Of a stretch of 64,000 bases of DNA, positions 51,627 through 60,281 are shown piece after piece. Source of the DNA: Caulobacter rhizosphaerae (GTDB lineage Bacteria; Pseudomonadota; Alphaproteobacteria; Caulobacterales; Caulobacteraceae); contig NZ_CP048815.1 of assembly GCF_010977555.1 (NCBI RefSeq), forward strand, positions 5,262,501-5,326,500, given 5' to 3'. The first letter of the stretch is position 1, and each line of letters opens with the position of its first letter. The notes beneath the pieces are model-generated. The model saw nothing but the letters and a program-made list of their open reading frames with translations, was not told where the DNA came from and ran no database searches. The position numbers were made by a program, and so were the translations under genes.

Positions 51627-53939
51627 CTAGAACCCGAACTCCGGCTGCGCCGCCCCGGGCTGTTGCGTCTCCGGCAAGTGGCACGTGAACGTCGAGCCCG
51701 CGCCCGGTTCGCTTTCCAGCGCTACCCAGCCGCCGTGCAGCTCGACCAGCGCCTTGACCAGGGCCAGGCCCAGGCCGGGACCGCCGCGATCCCGCCCCAC
51801 GAAGCGGTCGAAGATGTGGGCCTGGACGTGGAACGGCACGCCGCGGCCGGTGTCCGAGACGTCCAGCCGCACCTCGCCCAGGGCCCGCCGCGCCGACAGG
51901 GTGACCACCCCGTCCGGGGGGGTCTGGCGCAGGGCGTTCTCGATCAGGTGGTCCAGAATCTGCGACAGGCGCTTGTGGTCGCCGCGGATCAGGCCGACGT
52001 CCTTGTCGCATTCCACCGACAGCGTCACCCCGCCCAGCTGGGCGGCCTTCAGCGAGCGCTCCTGGGCGTCGGTCAGCAGGCCGGCCACGCGGATGTCCTC
52101 GATCTCCAGCGCCATCTCGCCGGCGTCGATCTGGGCCATGTCCAGCACGTCGTCGATCGAGCGGGCCAGCTGGGTGGCGGCGGCCCGGACCGAGGCCACG
52201 TGGCCGCGACTGCGTTCGGACAGGCCGTCGGCCCGCTCCAGAAGCTCCGAATAGCCGATGATCGTCGTCAGCGGGGTGCGCAGCTCGTAGGAAACGTTGC
52301 CGACGAAGTCGCGCTTGAGCCGCTCGGCTTCGGCCAGGGCCGCCGAGCGGTCGTCCAGGGCGTTCTGCAGGGCGCGGGTGTCGGTGACGTCGGCGAAGGC
52401 GATCAGGGTCGCACCGTCCGGCAGCGGCCGGCTTTGGTAGACCACGATGCGGTTGTCCGAGGTGCGGGTCTCGCCCGAGGTCGGGGCGCGCATCTGCGGG
52501 TCGGGATCGGCGACCCGGCCCTTCAGCTCGCGCCAGAAGCTCAGGTCGTGGAGGCGCGGCACGCACAGCTCGACCACGCCCTCGAAGTCGACCGCCGCCT
52601 CCAGGGCCTGGGCCGAGACGTTCCAGAAGGTCTCGAAAGCCTCGTTGTGCAGCCGCAGGCGGCCGTCCGAGCCGAACACCGCCACCGCGTCGTTCAGCTT
52701 GTCCAGCGTGGCCTGCTGCACCTGGATCAGGGCGTTGTACTGGGCTTTCAGCCGCAGCTCGCCAGTGATGTCGGAGTAGAGCAGCAGCATGCCGCCCAGA
52801 GGGTGGGGCTGACGCACGACGCGCAGGGTGCGGCCGTCGGGCAGGTCCCACATCTCGTCGGCCTGAGGGCCCAGGTCCTCGTAGCGCGCCAGCTCCGCGG
52901 CCTTCCACTTGGCGTAGTCGACCGTCTCGGGCAGCCGGCGGCGCTGGCGCAGGCGGTCCAGCACCTCGCCATGGGTCGGGCGCTCGGCCAGCCAGGCCGG
53001 TTCCAGGCCCCACAGCTCGGCGAAGGCGGTGTTGTGGAAGGCTAGCCGCCGACCAGCGCTGAAGATCGCCACGCCGTCGGCGATGTGGTTCAGGGTCTCG
53101 TCGTGGGCGGCGACGTGCTTCTTCAGTGCGTCGCGCATGTCCTCGACTTCGGTGACGTCGCTGCTGAACACCCCGACGCCGCCGCCTTCCAGCGGCTGGG
53201 CCGAGAAGCGCAGGGCGCGGCGGCGGCCGTCCAGCGGCACCCAGCGCACCAGTTCGCGCAGCTCGCCGGCTTTGGCCGCCTCGACCGCCAGGGCGTCGGC
53301 GGCCCGGTCGATCGACTTGTTGTCGCGCGCCGCGTCGGCGGCCGTCTCGACCCCCACGACGCGCAGGTAGGCCGCGTTGCCCCACACCGGCGCGCCGTCG
53401 GCGCCGGAGATCCAGGCCGGCTCGACCAGTCCGTCCATGAAGGCGGCGAAGCGGTGGGCGTCCGGCAGGCCGGTCTCGTCGGCGGCCGCCGCGGCCAGGC
53501 GCAGCCAGGCCCGGGTCCCCGCCGCCCGGCCCTCGACCAGCACCCCGCCGCGCGCGCCGCGCGTCTCGAAGGCGCAGGCCTCGCCCTGTTCGAACAGGGC
53601 CTTCAGCTTGTGGGCGTGGGACGGATCGGCCTCGGTCAGGGCGACGACCACGGCCTGGGCGTCGGCGGGAACGTCGAGAATCCCGGCGCAGGCGGTCAGA
53701 GCGTCCTCGCCGGAGACCAGGTCGACGCCGTCGTCGTGCAGGACGACCACCGCGGTCTCGAAGGCCTCGGCGGCGCCCTGGCTGTCCATCAGCCGCGTCT
53801 CCAGCGTCGCGGCGCGGGCCTTCAGGCGGACGAGGTGGTCCTCGAACCGCCGGCGCTGCGACATGGCCCACAGCGTGGCGCAAAGGGCCAGGCAGACCGC
53901 GCCGGCCGTCGCGGCCAGGATCAAGTCGGACGAGGTCAT
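51627..53939 (-). CDS. divL: Cell-cycle tyrosine pseudokinase DivL
   Basis: 770 residues, matching C. crescentus DivL (769). One N-terminal transmembrane helix (LILAATAGAVCLALCATLWA), then PAS domains at roughly 160-260, 275-395 and 400-520. A DHp helix follows whose phospho-acceptor box reads NVSYELRTPLTTIIGYSEL: Tyr551 replaces the His, corresponding to Tyr550 of C. crescentus. The ATPase domain (NALRQTP, DTGRGV, GLGLALV) looks complete. DivL binds DivK~P and controls CckA and thereby CtrA. This combination is close to diagnostic. It is a single gene between the CCTCCCC element and a divergent zincin-like gene. Confidence 0.95.
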   Translation of the reverse strand: MTSSDLILAATAGAVCLALCATLWAMSQRRRFEDHLVRLKARAATLETRLMDSQGAAEAFETAVVVLHDDGVDLVSGEDALTACAGILDVPADAQAVVVALTEADPSHAHKLKALFEQGEACAFETRGARGGVLVEGRAAGTRAWLRLAAAAADETGLPDAHRFAAFMDGLVEPAWISGADGAPVWGNAAYLRVVGVETAADAARDNKSIDRAADALAVEAAKAGELRELVRWVPLDGRRRALRFSAQPLEGGGVGVFSSDVTEVEDMRDALKKHVAAHDETLNHIADGVAIFSAGRRLAFHNTAFAELWGLEPAWLAERPTHGEVLDRLRQRRRLPETVDYAKWKAAELARYEDLGPQADEMWDLPDGRTLRVVRQPHPLGGMLLLYSDITGELRLKAQYNALIQVQQATLDKLNDAVAVFGSDGRLRLHNEAFETFWNVSAQALEAAVDFEGVVELCVPRLHDLSFWRELKGRVADPDPQMRAPTSGETRTSDNRIVVYQSRPLPDGATLIAFADVTDTRALQNALDDRSAALAEAERLKRDFVGNVSYELRTPLTTIIGYSELLERADGLSERSRGHVASVRAAATQLARSIDDVLDMAQIDAGEMALEIEDIRVAGLLTDAQERSLKAAQLGGVTLSVECDKDVGLIRGDHKRLSQILDHLIENALRQTPPDGVVTLSARRALGEVRLDVSDTGRGVPFHVQAHIFDRFVGRDRGGPGLGLALVKALVELHGGWVALESEPGAGSTFTCHLPETQQPGAAQPEFGF

Positions 53940-54089
53940 CAGGCTTGTCGTCGGCCCCCGGGCTGCGGACGTGGTTAGCGAATCAGATTCACAGATTAGG
54001 CCGTGCGTGACCAGAGCGCGATGAGCCTGGCCGTCATGGCCTCGCGGTCCCGCCTTTCCGGCGCGACGCCGACGGCCTATCTACCGGCC

Positions 54090-54857
54090 ATGACCTGGAC
54101 CGACCCTCTGGCCGCGACCCTGGCCCCTTCGCTGGATGATCTGGCGACCCTGGCGCGAAAAGCCTTCGAGGGCCTGCCCGCAGAGATCCGCCGGCAGGCC
54201 GGCGAGGTGGCGCTGCGTATCGACGACCTCGCCTCGGACGCGGTGCTGGACGACCAGGGGATCGAGGATCCGTACGCTCTGACCGGCCTGTTGCAGGACG
54301 TCGGCCAGGATCGGCCGACCCTGGTCCTCTATCGCCGGCCGATCCTCGACGAATGGTGCGAGCGCGGCGACATCGCCCTGGGCGACCTGGTCGCCTATGT
54401 CGTGGCCGATGAGCTGAGCAGGACCGTCGCCGTCGCCTGGTCGCCGGCGGCCGCCTCGTCGGAAGGCTGGAGCGGAGCCCGATCCCCATCGCTGGCCGAT
54501 TTCGCCGCGTTGGCCGGCCACGCGCTGGCCAACCTTCCTCCGCCGATCAAGGCGGCGGTCGGCGACGTCCAGGTCCGGGTCGAGGAGTTCGCCGACGACG
54601 AAACCCTGGACGCGCTGGAGATCGAAGACCCGTTCGAGCTGACCGGGGTCTACGAAGGGGTCGACCTGACGCGGCGAAGCGTGTTCGACGTTGCGCCGAA
54701 CCCTTCCAGCATCCGGCTTTTCCGCCGTCCGATCCTGGACGAGTGGTGCGCGGGCGACGTCGGCTTCCAGGCGCTGGTCGAGCACGTCTTCGTTCACGAG
54801 GTGGCCCACCATTTCGGCTTCAGCGACGCGGGCATCGAGCAGGTCGAGCGGTCGTAG
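54090..54857 (+). CDS. Duplicated DUF1025 zincin-like metallopeptidase protein, first copy degenerate
   Basis: 255 residues from the ATG at 54090. Two tandem copies of the same ~110-residue domain. Copy 2 (~133-255) has an intact zincin motif HEVAHHFGFSD (236-246). Copy 1 (~12-117) aligns throughout (SLDDLATLARKAFEGLP with SLADFAALAGHALANLP; YRRPILDEWC with FRRPILDEWC), but the motif reads DELSR, with both histidines lost. Family members (PF06262) are normally single-domain ~120-residue putative zinc peptidases of unknown substrate. One active and one pseudo-active half suggests an intramolecular dimer. Confidence 0.85.
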   Translation: MTWTDPLAATLAPSLDDLATLARKAFEGLPAEIRRQAGEVALRIDDLASDAVLDDQGIEDPYALTGLLQDVGQDRPTLVLYRRPILDEWCERGDIALGDLVAYVVADELSRTVAVAWSPAAASSEGWSGARSPSLADFAALAGHALANLPPPIKAAVGDVQVRVEEFADDETLDALEIEDPFELTGVYEGVDLTRRSVFDVAPNPSSIRLFRRPILDEWCAGDVGFQALVEHVFVHEVAHHFGFSDAGIEQVERS

Positions 54858-54888
54858 GACGGGTCAACCTTCAAGGCCGTGCATGGTC

Positions 54889-54973
54889 CTCGTCCTTCGA
54901 CAAGCTCAGGATGAGGACCATTTGTAGGCCCAGCGAATAGAAACCTCATCCTGAGCTTGTCGAAGGACGAGGC
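54889..54973. repeat. 29-bp perfect inverted repeat (CTTCGACAAGCTCAGGATGAGG type)
   Basis: The arm 54889-54917 (starting CCTCGTCCTTCGACAAGCTC) is repeated in exact reverse complement at 54945-54973, with a 27-bp spacer, between convergent genes. I recall the sequence CTTCGACAAGCTCAGGATGAGG as a very common intergenic repeat in Caulobacter, sphingomonads and other proteobacteria. Only this one paired copy is in the window. Confidence 0.9.
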
Positions 54974-55034
54974 TTTCGGTCCCCGGATCGGAATGTCGAT
55001 CCGTTCTGGGGCTATTGCGAGGAAGCAGACGGCC

Positions 55035-57101
55035 CTACGCGCTCTCGACGGGCTCCAGGGTCGCCCGCTGACCATGTCGGGCCTCCAGGCGATAGGGTCG
55101 GCCGCGGACCCACAGATGGCCGATGCGGATCGCCTCCCAGCCTTCCGGAAGCACGACCGGCCGCTGGGGCCAGGTCTCGGGCGGGCCCAAGGTCGGCCGC
55201 AGGGCCGGAAAGCCCTGGATCAGCGACATCAGGAACGCGCCCATATTGGCCACGAACGGCCCAGCCGGCGGCTGCTCGGGAAAGCGGTCGGGACGATATT
55301 CCAGGATCTGGTTGAAGCGGCCCGAGGCGAACTTGCCGTAGCCTTCCTCCAGCAGGCGGGCCGACAGCGCCCGATCCCCCGACCAGGCGGCCCAGACGCC
55401 GAGCAGGCCCGACAGCATCGGCGCGCCGGCATAGGCGTCGGCCAGCGACAGGTAATGCGCCAGGGTGGCGCGCTCGACCTCCGCCCCGAGGTCGCGCCAG
55501 AGCGGAAAGAACGCCATCAGCGGATCGGGGGTCTCGCCCTTCTCCTCGTCGGGGCGATAGTCGTCGTGCGACGCCAGCAGGTCGCCCTGCATCGGCAGGA
55601 CCAGGGTGTCGCGGATCGCGCGCCATTCGGGCGGCGCGGGCTTGTCCAGCCTTTCGGCCATATCCAGAGCGTCGTCGAGAGCGGCCTGGCAGGCGAGCAC
55701 GCCGAAGGCGGGATTGTCGCTTTCCTGTTGGCGCTCGGCGATGCCCATCGAGCCCTGCAGCTCGTGCCCGCGCTCGGTAGGAGTCACCCGGCTGGCGATC
55801 CATTGGGCGACGCCGTAAAGCACCGGCCAGGCCCGCTCCCGCATGAATTCCTCGTCGCCGGCCGCGGCGGCGTAGAGGGCGAAGGCGCGGGCGACATCGG
55901 GCGTGACATGGTCCTCGTGCCAGGAGGCCGTGCCGGGCAAGGGCGCGGCCTCCTGCCCCGTCGCCGGGCCGCTTTCCCACGGAAACTGCAGGCCGCGATG
56001 GCCGCGCGCCAGGGCGTTCTTTTGGGCCGCCTCCAGCGTGCGGCTGCGGTAGTCGAGCAGGGCCTCGGCCGCGCCCGGTTGCAGGAAGACCAGCGGCGGC
56101 GCCGCGAAGGTCTCCAGGTCCCACATCACGTGGCCGTAGTAGTAGTGATAGTCGCCCCAGGTGGCCAAGCCGAAGATCGAGGTCGAACTCGGCGACGACG
56201 GGTGCGTCGAGGCCATCAGATAGTAGAAGGTGGCGTCGGCCAGGGCCTGCCAGCGCGGCGGCGCCCCCACCAGTTCGATACGGCCGCGCCACAGGTCGCG
56301 CCACTGCTTGCGGTTGGCCTCGCGGATCGCCTCGAAACCCCGGCGGCGGGCCAAGGCGACCATGCGCACGGCGTGCTGGTCGGGCTGGTCGTGGATGGCG
56401 TTGGGCGTGACGCTGACAATCTGGCGCAGCCGGTATTCGCGCCGCTGGTCACCCTCGAAGCTGTGCTCGGTATAGAGCCGGCCACGCTGGAGCGGCGGAT
56501 ACTGGGTCTCCACCGGCGCGTCGACGCTGCTGACCATGGCCAGGCCGCAGGTCGACAGGGCGCCTTCGGTCTCCCACAGCAGCGAGCCGTCGCAGGCGGG
56601 CTCGGCCTCGCCCGGCGTGTGGCGCTCGTGGGCCAGGGCCCGGCCCTCCACGTCGCGGGCGTCGATCATCGGTCGCAGGACGACCTTGGCCAGCCCATCG
56701 ATCCGCAGGCTCAGTTCCTGGCAGACGATCGTTGGATCGTCGCGGCTGCAGAACGCGACCACGGTGATCTCGGCGCTCACGTCGCCGGGCTGGTAGACCA
56801 GACGGGTCGTCAGTTCGGCGGTCTCGAAGTCATAGACCTGGTCGACGATCGTCAGGGCGTCGCTGGCGTCCGACGCCCACACCCCGTCCAGGCTGATGTC
56901 GGCGGCCAGCGGATAAGGGGCCAGGGCGGCGGCCTCGATGTGGCGGGCCGGATGGCGGCCGGCCAGGCCGCTGACCAGGGTCATGCCCGCCGACAGCGGA
57001 TTGGGCCGAACCCGGAGCCCGATCACGCCGTTCGACAGATAGGCGGGCAGCTCGCCCCGAAGACCGCCGACGACCGGCGGAGGACTGATCGGTTTTCCCA
57101 T
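55035..57101 (-). CDS. Glycoside hydrolase family 65-like protein
   Basis: 688 residues from the ATG at 57101 (ribosome site GGGAGATCCGC). A GH65 beta-sandwich N-terminal domain (~1-250), then an (alpha/alpha)6 barrel with GHVMWDLETFAAPPLVFLQPGAAEALLDYR, the family's WDxE signature, and HEDHVTPDVARAFALY further on with a candidate catalytic acid. It most resembles the trehalase Ath1 / PGGHG branch that hydrolyses rather than phosphorylates, judging by length and absence of a phosphate-loop motif I would recognise. No signal peptide seen. Substrate (trehalose, kojibiose or a glucosyl conjugate) uncertain. No sugar transporter or regulator adjacent. Confidence 0.82.
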   Translation of the reverse strand: MGKPISPPPVVGGLRGELPAYLSNGVIGLRVRPNPLSAGMTLVSGLAGRHPARHIEAAALAPYPLAADISLDGVWASDASDALTIVDQVYDFETAELTTRLVYQPGDVSAEITVVAFCSRDDPTIVCQELSLRIDGLAKVVLRPMIDARDVEGRALAHERHTPGEAEPACDGSLLWETEGALSTCGLAMVSSVDAPVETQYPPLQRGRLYTEHSFEGDQRREYRLRQIVSVTPNAIHDQPDQHAVRMVALARRRGFEAIREANRKQWRDLWRGRIELVGAPPRWQALADATFYYLMASTHPSSPSSTSIFGLATWGDYHYYYGHVMWDLETFAAPPLVFLQPGAAEALLDYRSRTLEAAQKNALARGHRGLQFPWESGPATGQEAAPLPGTASWHEDHVTPDVARAFALYAAAAGDEEFMRERAWPVLYGVAQWIASRVTPTERGHELQGSMGIAERQQESDNPAFGVLACQAALDDALDMAERLDKPAPPEWRAIRDTLVLPMQGDLLASHDDYRPDEEKGETPDPLMAFFPLWRDLGAEVERATLAHYLSLADAYAGAPMLSGLLGVWAAWSGDRALSARLLEEGYGKFASGRFNQILEYRPDRFPEQPPAGPFVANMGAFLMSLIQGFPALRPTLGPPETWPQRPVVLPEGWEAIRIGHLWVRGRPYRLEARHGQRATLEPVESA

Positions 57102-57215
57102 GCGGATCTCCCTGTTGGCGTCCGGACGAAACGAACCGGTCGCCGCCTGGGCGCCCGGCCTAGACAAATGATCGACCTGGGCTCAAGGCTCCCTCCACCG
57201 CATCGAGGATGACGC

Positions 57216-57653
57216 ATGAGCCACGCCGACAGCCTGTCCGACGCCGCCTTTTTCGACGAGGCCGCCTGGCGCGGCCGCATGGACGAGCGCTGGTTCGAGA
57301 GCGGCGCGGCCATGGCCGAGGCCGGGGCCGTCGACCTGGTGGCGATCGAGGACGACGTCGTCACCGGCCATGTCACCGGCAGCGCCGGCGACCTCTATGT
57401 CGTCACCCTGCGCGCGCCGGACGGCGAGGGCGCCTGCACCTGCCCAGGCTTCGACAAGTTCGGGGCCTGCAAGCACCAGGCGGCCGTGGTGGCGGCGGCC
57501 AACCTGCTGGACGCCACGGGCCGGGGCTATGTCCGCGACCGCCTGGCCCGCCTGCGCGACGGCTTGGCTCTGGAGAGCCGGGACGCCCTGATCGAACGCA
57601 TCGTCGAGTTGGCGAAGAAGAACCCTAAGGTGCTGGCGGGATTGGAGGGATAG
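57216..57653 (+). CDS. SWIM zinc-finger protein
   Basis: 145 residues. The zinc motif GACTCPGFDKFGACKH (C-x-C...C-x-H) is the SWIM finger, found in DNA- or protein-interacting proteins such as those near SWI2/SNF2 ATPases. N- and C-terminal parts are helical; no helicase partner in the window. Its last 29 bp overlap the end of the convergent sirtuin gene. Confidence 0.85.
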   Translation: MSHADSLSDAAFFDEAAWRGRMDERWFESGAAMAEAGAVDLVAIEDDVVTGHVTGSAGDLYVVTLRAPDGEGACTCPGFDKFGACKHQAAVVAAANLLDATGRGYVRDRLARLRDGLALESRDALIERIVELAKKNPKVLAGLEG

Positions 57654-58371
57654 GGCGCGCGCCCTGCCCGCCCAGCACCTCATCCACCCAGGTTGGCACG
57701 ACTTCGGTCGCGGGCCCGTAGCGGCGCTCGTCGAAGACCCGCGCGTTGTCGGACGGCTCCAGGTTCAGCTCGCAGGTGCGGATCCCCAGCCGCCGGGCCC
57801 AGGCCACGAGGCCGGCGGCCGGATAGACCGCGCCCGACGTACCGATGGCGACGAACAGGTCGCTGTCTTCCAGGGCGTCCTCGATCCCGTGCAGGAACAG
57901 GGGCGTCTCGCCGAACCACACCACGTGCGGCCGAGCCGTTCCGGTTTCGCCGCAGCGGGCGCAGGCGGTCTCGCCGCTCAGCGGCTCGGAATCCGGCCAG
58001 GTCGCCCCGCAGCCGTCGCAGCGCGTGATCCCCAGTTGCCCATGCATGTGGACCACGTCGCTGCAGCCGCCCTGCTCGTGCAGGTCGTCGACATTCTGGG
58101 TGCACAGGAACAGGCGTCCGCCTCGCGCGACGAGGCCCTTCTGGAGCCGGGCCAGGGCCAGGTGCGCCGCGTTGGGCGCCGCGCCCGCCAGGTTCGCGCG
58201 ACGGGCGTTATAGAAAGCGCGAACCTTGGCCGGATCACGGGCGAAACCCTCCGGGGTCGCCACCTCCGAGAGGTCGTATTGCGTCCAGATTCCGCTGGCG
58301 TCACGGAACGTTCCCAGGCCGCTCTCGGCCGAGATGCCAGCGCCGGTCAGGACGAAGACGTTCAGGCCCAT
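57625..58371 (-). CDS. cobB: NAD-dependent protein deacylase (sirtuin, CobB-like)
   Basis: 248 residues from the ATG at 58371. TGAGISAESGLGTFR is the NAD site, CTQNVDDLHE and VHMHGQLG hold the catalytic His, and zinc is bound by CDGCG...CARCG. FYNARR places Tyr54 and Arg57 three apart, matching the Tyr/Arg pair (Y92/R95 of E. coli CobB) that confers desuccinylase/demalonylase as well as deacetylase activity. Divergent from the diiron-protein gene (156 bp). Confidence 0.93.
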   Translation of the reverse strand: MGLNVFVLTGAGISAESGLGTFRDASGIWTQYDLSEVATPEGFARDPAKVRAFYNARRANLAGAAPNAAHLALARLQKGLVARGGRLFLCTQNVDDLHEQGGCSDVVHMHGQLGITRCDGCGATWPDSEPLSGETACARCGETGTARPHVVWFGETPLFLHGIEDALEDSDLFVAIGTSGAVYPAAGLVAWARRLGIRTCELNLEPSDNARVFDERRYGPATEVVPTWVDEVLGGQGARPIPPIPPAP

Positions 58372-58527
58372 GGTTGGGTTTTCTCCCGGCGCGACGCCGC
58401 TTTGCAAACCTGACGCAGCCGTCATTTTTAATTTGACCCCGCCGGTTCTTTGAGTGGACAGTGTTCAGATAGGCAAGAGACCCGCGTTAGACGGATCCTG
58501 TCCAGACCCATTGGCGAGGAACTTCCC

Positions 58528-59652
58528 GTGACGGACAAGAACATCACCAAGGACGCCATGTACGACGCGGTGGCGCCGGACGACTTCGAGTCGATGCTCG
58601 AGCTGGACCGCTACAACAACCGCTCGACCGCCTTCGACAAGATCATTTCCGCGACCCACGACCACTTCTGGGATCCGCTGGACAAGGCCTATATCGACTA
58701 TGACGAGCCGTTCGACATGGAGAACCAGGCGCTGGTTCCCGAGGATCTGGTCATCGCCCTGTCGACCGACTACGTCTCCAACCACCTCAGCGATCCCAAG
58801 CAGCGCATCCGCTTCATCAACCAGTCGGTGCTGCGCAGCTTCTCGTCGATCCTGCACGGCGAGCAGGGGGCGCTGAACCTGTCGGCCAGCCTGTGCCACG
58901 TGCTCAAGGACCAGGGCGCCCAGGAATACGCGGCCAACCAGACCCGCGAGGAGGCTCGGCACGTCACCGCCTTCGCCAAGTACATCAAGGCCCGCTGGGG
59001 CAAGCCGGTCGAATGCGGCCCGGCCCTGAAGACCCTGCTGGTCGAGATCATCGGCGCGCCCGAGGTCTACAAGAAGATCATCGGCATGCAGATGCTGGTC
59101 GAAGGCCTGGCCATGGGGGCCTTCGCCACCTTCTACACCCAGATCAACGATCCGCTGGGCAAGAAGATGCTGCAGCTGGTGATGACCGACGAGGCCTTCC
59201 ACCACAAGTTCGGGAAGATCTGGGCCGACCGTACGGTGCCCAAGCTGACCCCCGAGGAGCACGCGATCATCGAGGACTGGGCGGCGCACTGCTTCCAGAC
59301 CCTGCTGTTCAACCTGGTCTCACCGCACCAGCAGCTGGACCTCTACGCCGAGTTCGGCCTGGATCCCGACAAGGTGGTCGAGGAGTACGGGAAGATCATG
59401 ACCGACGACCTGCGTCGGGAGAACATGAAGGAGCAGACCAACATCTTCCGGGTGCTGGTCAAGACGCTGCTCAACGCCGGCATCATCACCGAACGCACCA
59501 AGGCCTTCTACGCCATGTATGTCGACCTGGACGAGCTGAAGGGCGAGGGCGAGCGGATGGTCGGCGACGACATCGCCGAGGAGGGCATCCGCCACCTGCA
59601 GGCCATCAACTTCAGGGACCGCGCCACGCCGGTGACCATCGCCGCCGAATAG
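58528..59652 (+). CDS. Ferritin-like diiron-carboxylate protein of unknown substrate
   Basis: 374 residues from the GTG at 58528 (GAGGAACTTCCC ribosome site). Four-helix-bundle iron ligands: HGEQGALNLSASL (Glu), TREEARHVTAF (ExxRH), QMLVEGLAMG (Glu) and MTDEAFHHKFG (DExxHH), i.e. the two E-xx-H pairs of the R2/ferritin-like superfamily. Not a normal NrdB: no nrdA nearby and I do not recognise NrdB-specific segments. An oxygenase or N-oxygenase acting on a small molecule, or an iron-oxygen sensor, are possible. The C-terminus is helical, then TPVTIAAE. A terminator follows. Confidence 0.75.
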   Translation: MTDKNITKDAMYDAVAPDDFESMLELDRYNNRSTAFDKIISATHDHFWDPLDKAYIDYDEPFDMENQALVPEDLVIALSTDYVSNHLSDPKQRIRFINQSVLRSFSSILHGEQGALNLSASLCHVLKDQGAQEYAANQTREEARHVTAFAKYIKARWGKPVECGPALKTLLVEIIGAPEVYKKIIGMQMLVEGLAMGAFATFYTQINDPLGKKMLQLVMTDEAFHHKFGKIWADRTVPKLTPEEHAIIEDWAAHCFQTLLFNLVSPHQQLDLYAEFGLDPDKVVEEYGKIMTDDLRRENMKEQTNIFRVLVKTLLNAGIITERTKAFYAMYVDLDELKGEGERMVGDDIAEEGIRHLQAINFRDRATPVTIAAE

Positions 59653-59672
59653 GCCGCCGCCGCACGACCGCC

Positions 59673-59704
59673 AGCGCCTCGCCGGAACTTCGGCGGGGCG
59701 CTTT
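59673..59704 (+). terminator. Rho-independent terminator after the diiron protein gene
   Basis: AGCGCCTCGCCG / CGGCGGGGCGCT (12-bp stem with one G-T pair, 6-nt loop), then TTT, 20 bp after the stop. Confidence 0.7.
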
Positions 59705-59742
59705 GCGTTCCTGGCGTCCTTGGGGCAAGGTTTGGGGGCAAG

Positions 59743-60279
59743 ATGGGCATCATGCACAGACTTACGATCCTGATCGCCGCGACCCTGCTCGCGACCCAGA
59801 CGCCGGTCGCGGCCTGGGCGGCGGCTCAACAGCCGTCCAAGCCGGTGGCCGCCAGCTTCTATACCGGCAAGTGGTACGAGATCGCCCGCACGCCCAATTC
59901 GGGCCAGCGCGACTGCCAGGCCCCGACAACAGAGTTCACCGGCAAGGGCTCCGCTGGCTTCTCCGTGCACCAGGTCTGCCGCAAGGGCTCGGCCTCGGGC
60001 GCGGAAAAGGTGTTCGACACCACTGGCCAGATCGTCTCGGGAACCCAGAACGCCAAGTTCAAGATGAGCTTCCTGGGCGGCCTGAAAAAGCAGGAATACT
60101 GGGTGCTCGACCGGGCCGACGACCAGTCCTGGGCGATCATGGCCACGCCGGGCGGCAATTTCGTCTGGCTGCTGTCGCGCAAGCCAGTGATGGACGCGGC
60201 CGCCAAGGCCGCGGCCTTGGCGCGGGTCAAGGCCCTGGGCTACGCCAAGCTGGAATATCCGCAGCAGCCGCCGGCCTGA
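59743..60279 (+). CDS. Lipocalin family protein 1 (Blc-like)
   Basis: 178 residues with a signal peptide (ending AAWAA). Lipocalin motifs: YTGKWYEIARTPN (GxW), later DRADDQSWAIMATPGGNFVWLLSR and a C-terminal helix. Disulfide candidates in RDCQAP and HQVCRKG. A soluble exported form without a lipobox, unlike the following gene. Binds lipids or other hydrophobic compounds in the envelope. The start could be ATG 59743 or 59752. Confidence 0.88.
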   Translation: MGIMHRLTILIAATLLATQTPVAAWAAAQQPSKPVAASFYTGKWYEIARTPNSGQRDCQAPTTEFTGKGSAGFSVHQVCRKGSASGAEKVFDTTGQIVSGTQNAKFKMSFLGGLKKQEYWVLDRADDQSWAIMATPGGNFVWLLSRKPVMDAAAKAAALARVKALGYAKLEYPQQPPA

Positions 60280-60281
60280 CC

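Noticed and set aside
58528..59652. Ribonucleotide reductase beta subunit (nrdB)
   Set aside because: Iron ligands fit the superfamily, but there is no nrdA beside it and I do not recognise NrdB-specific segments. Left as a ferritin-like diiron protein.
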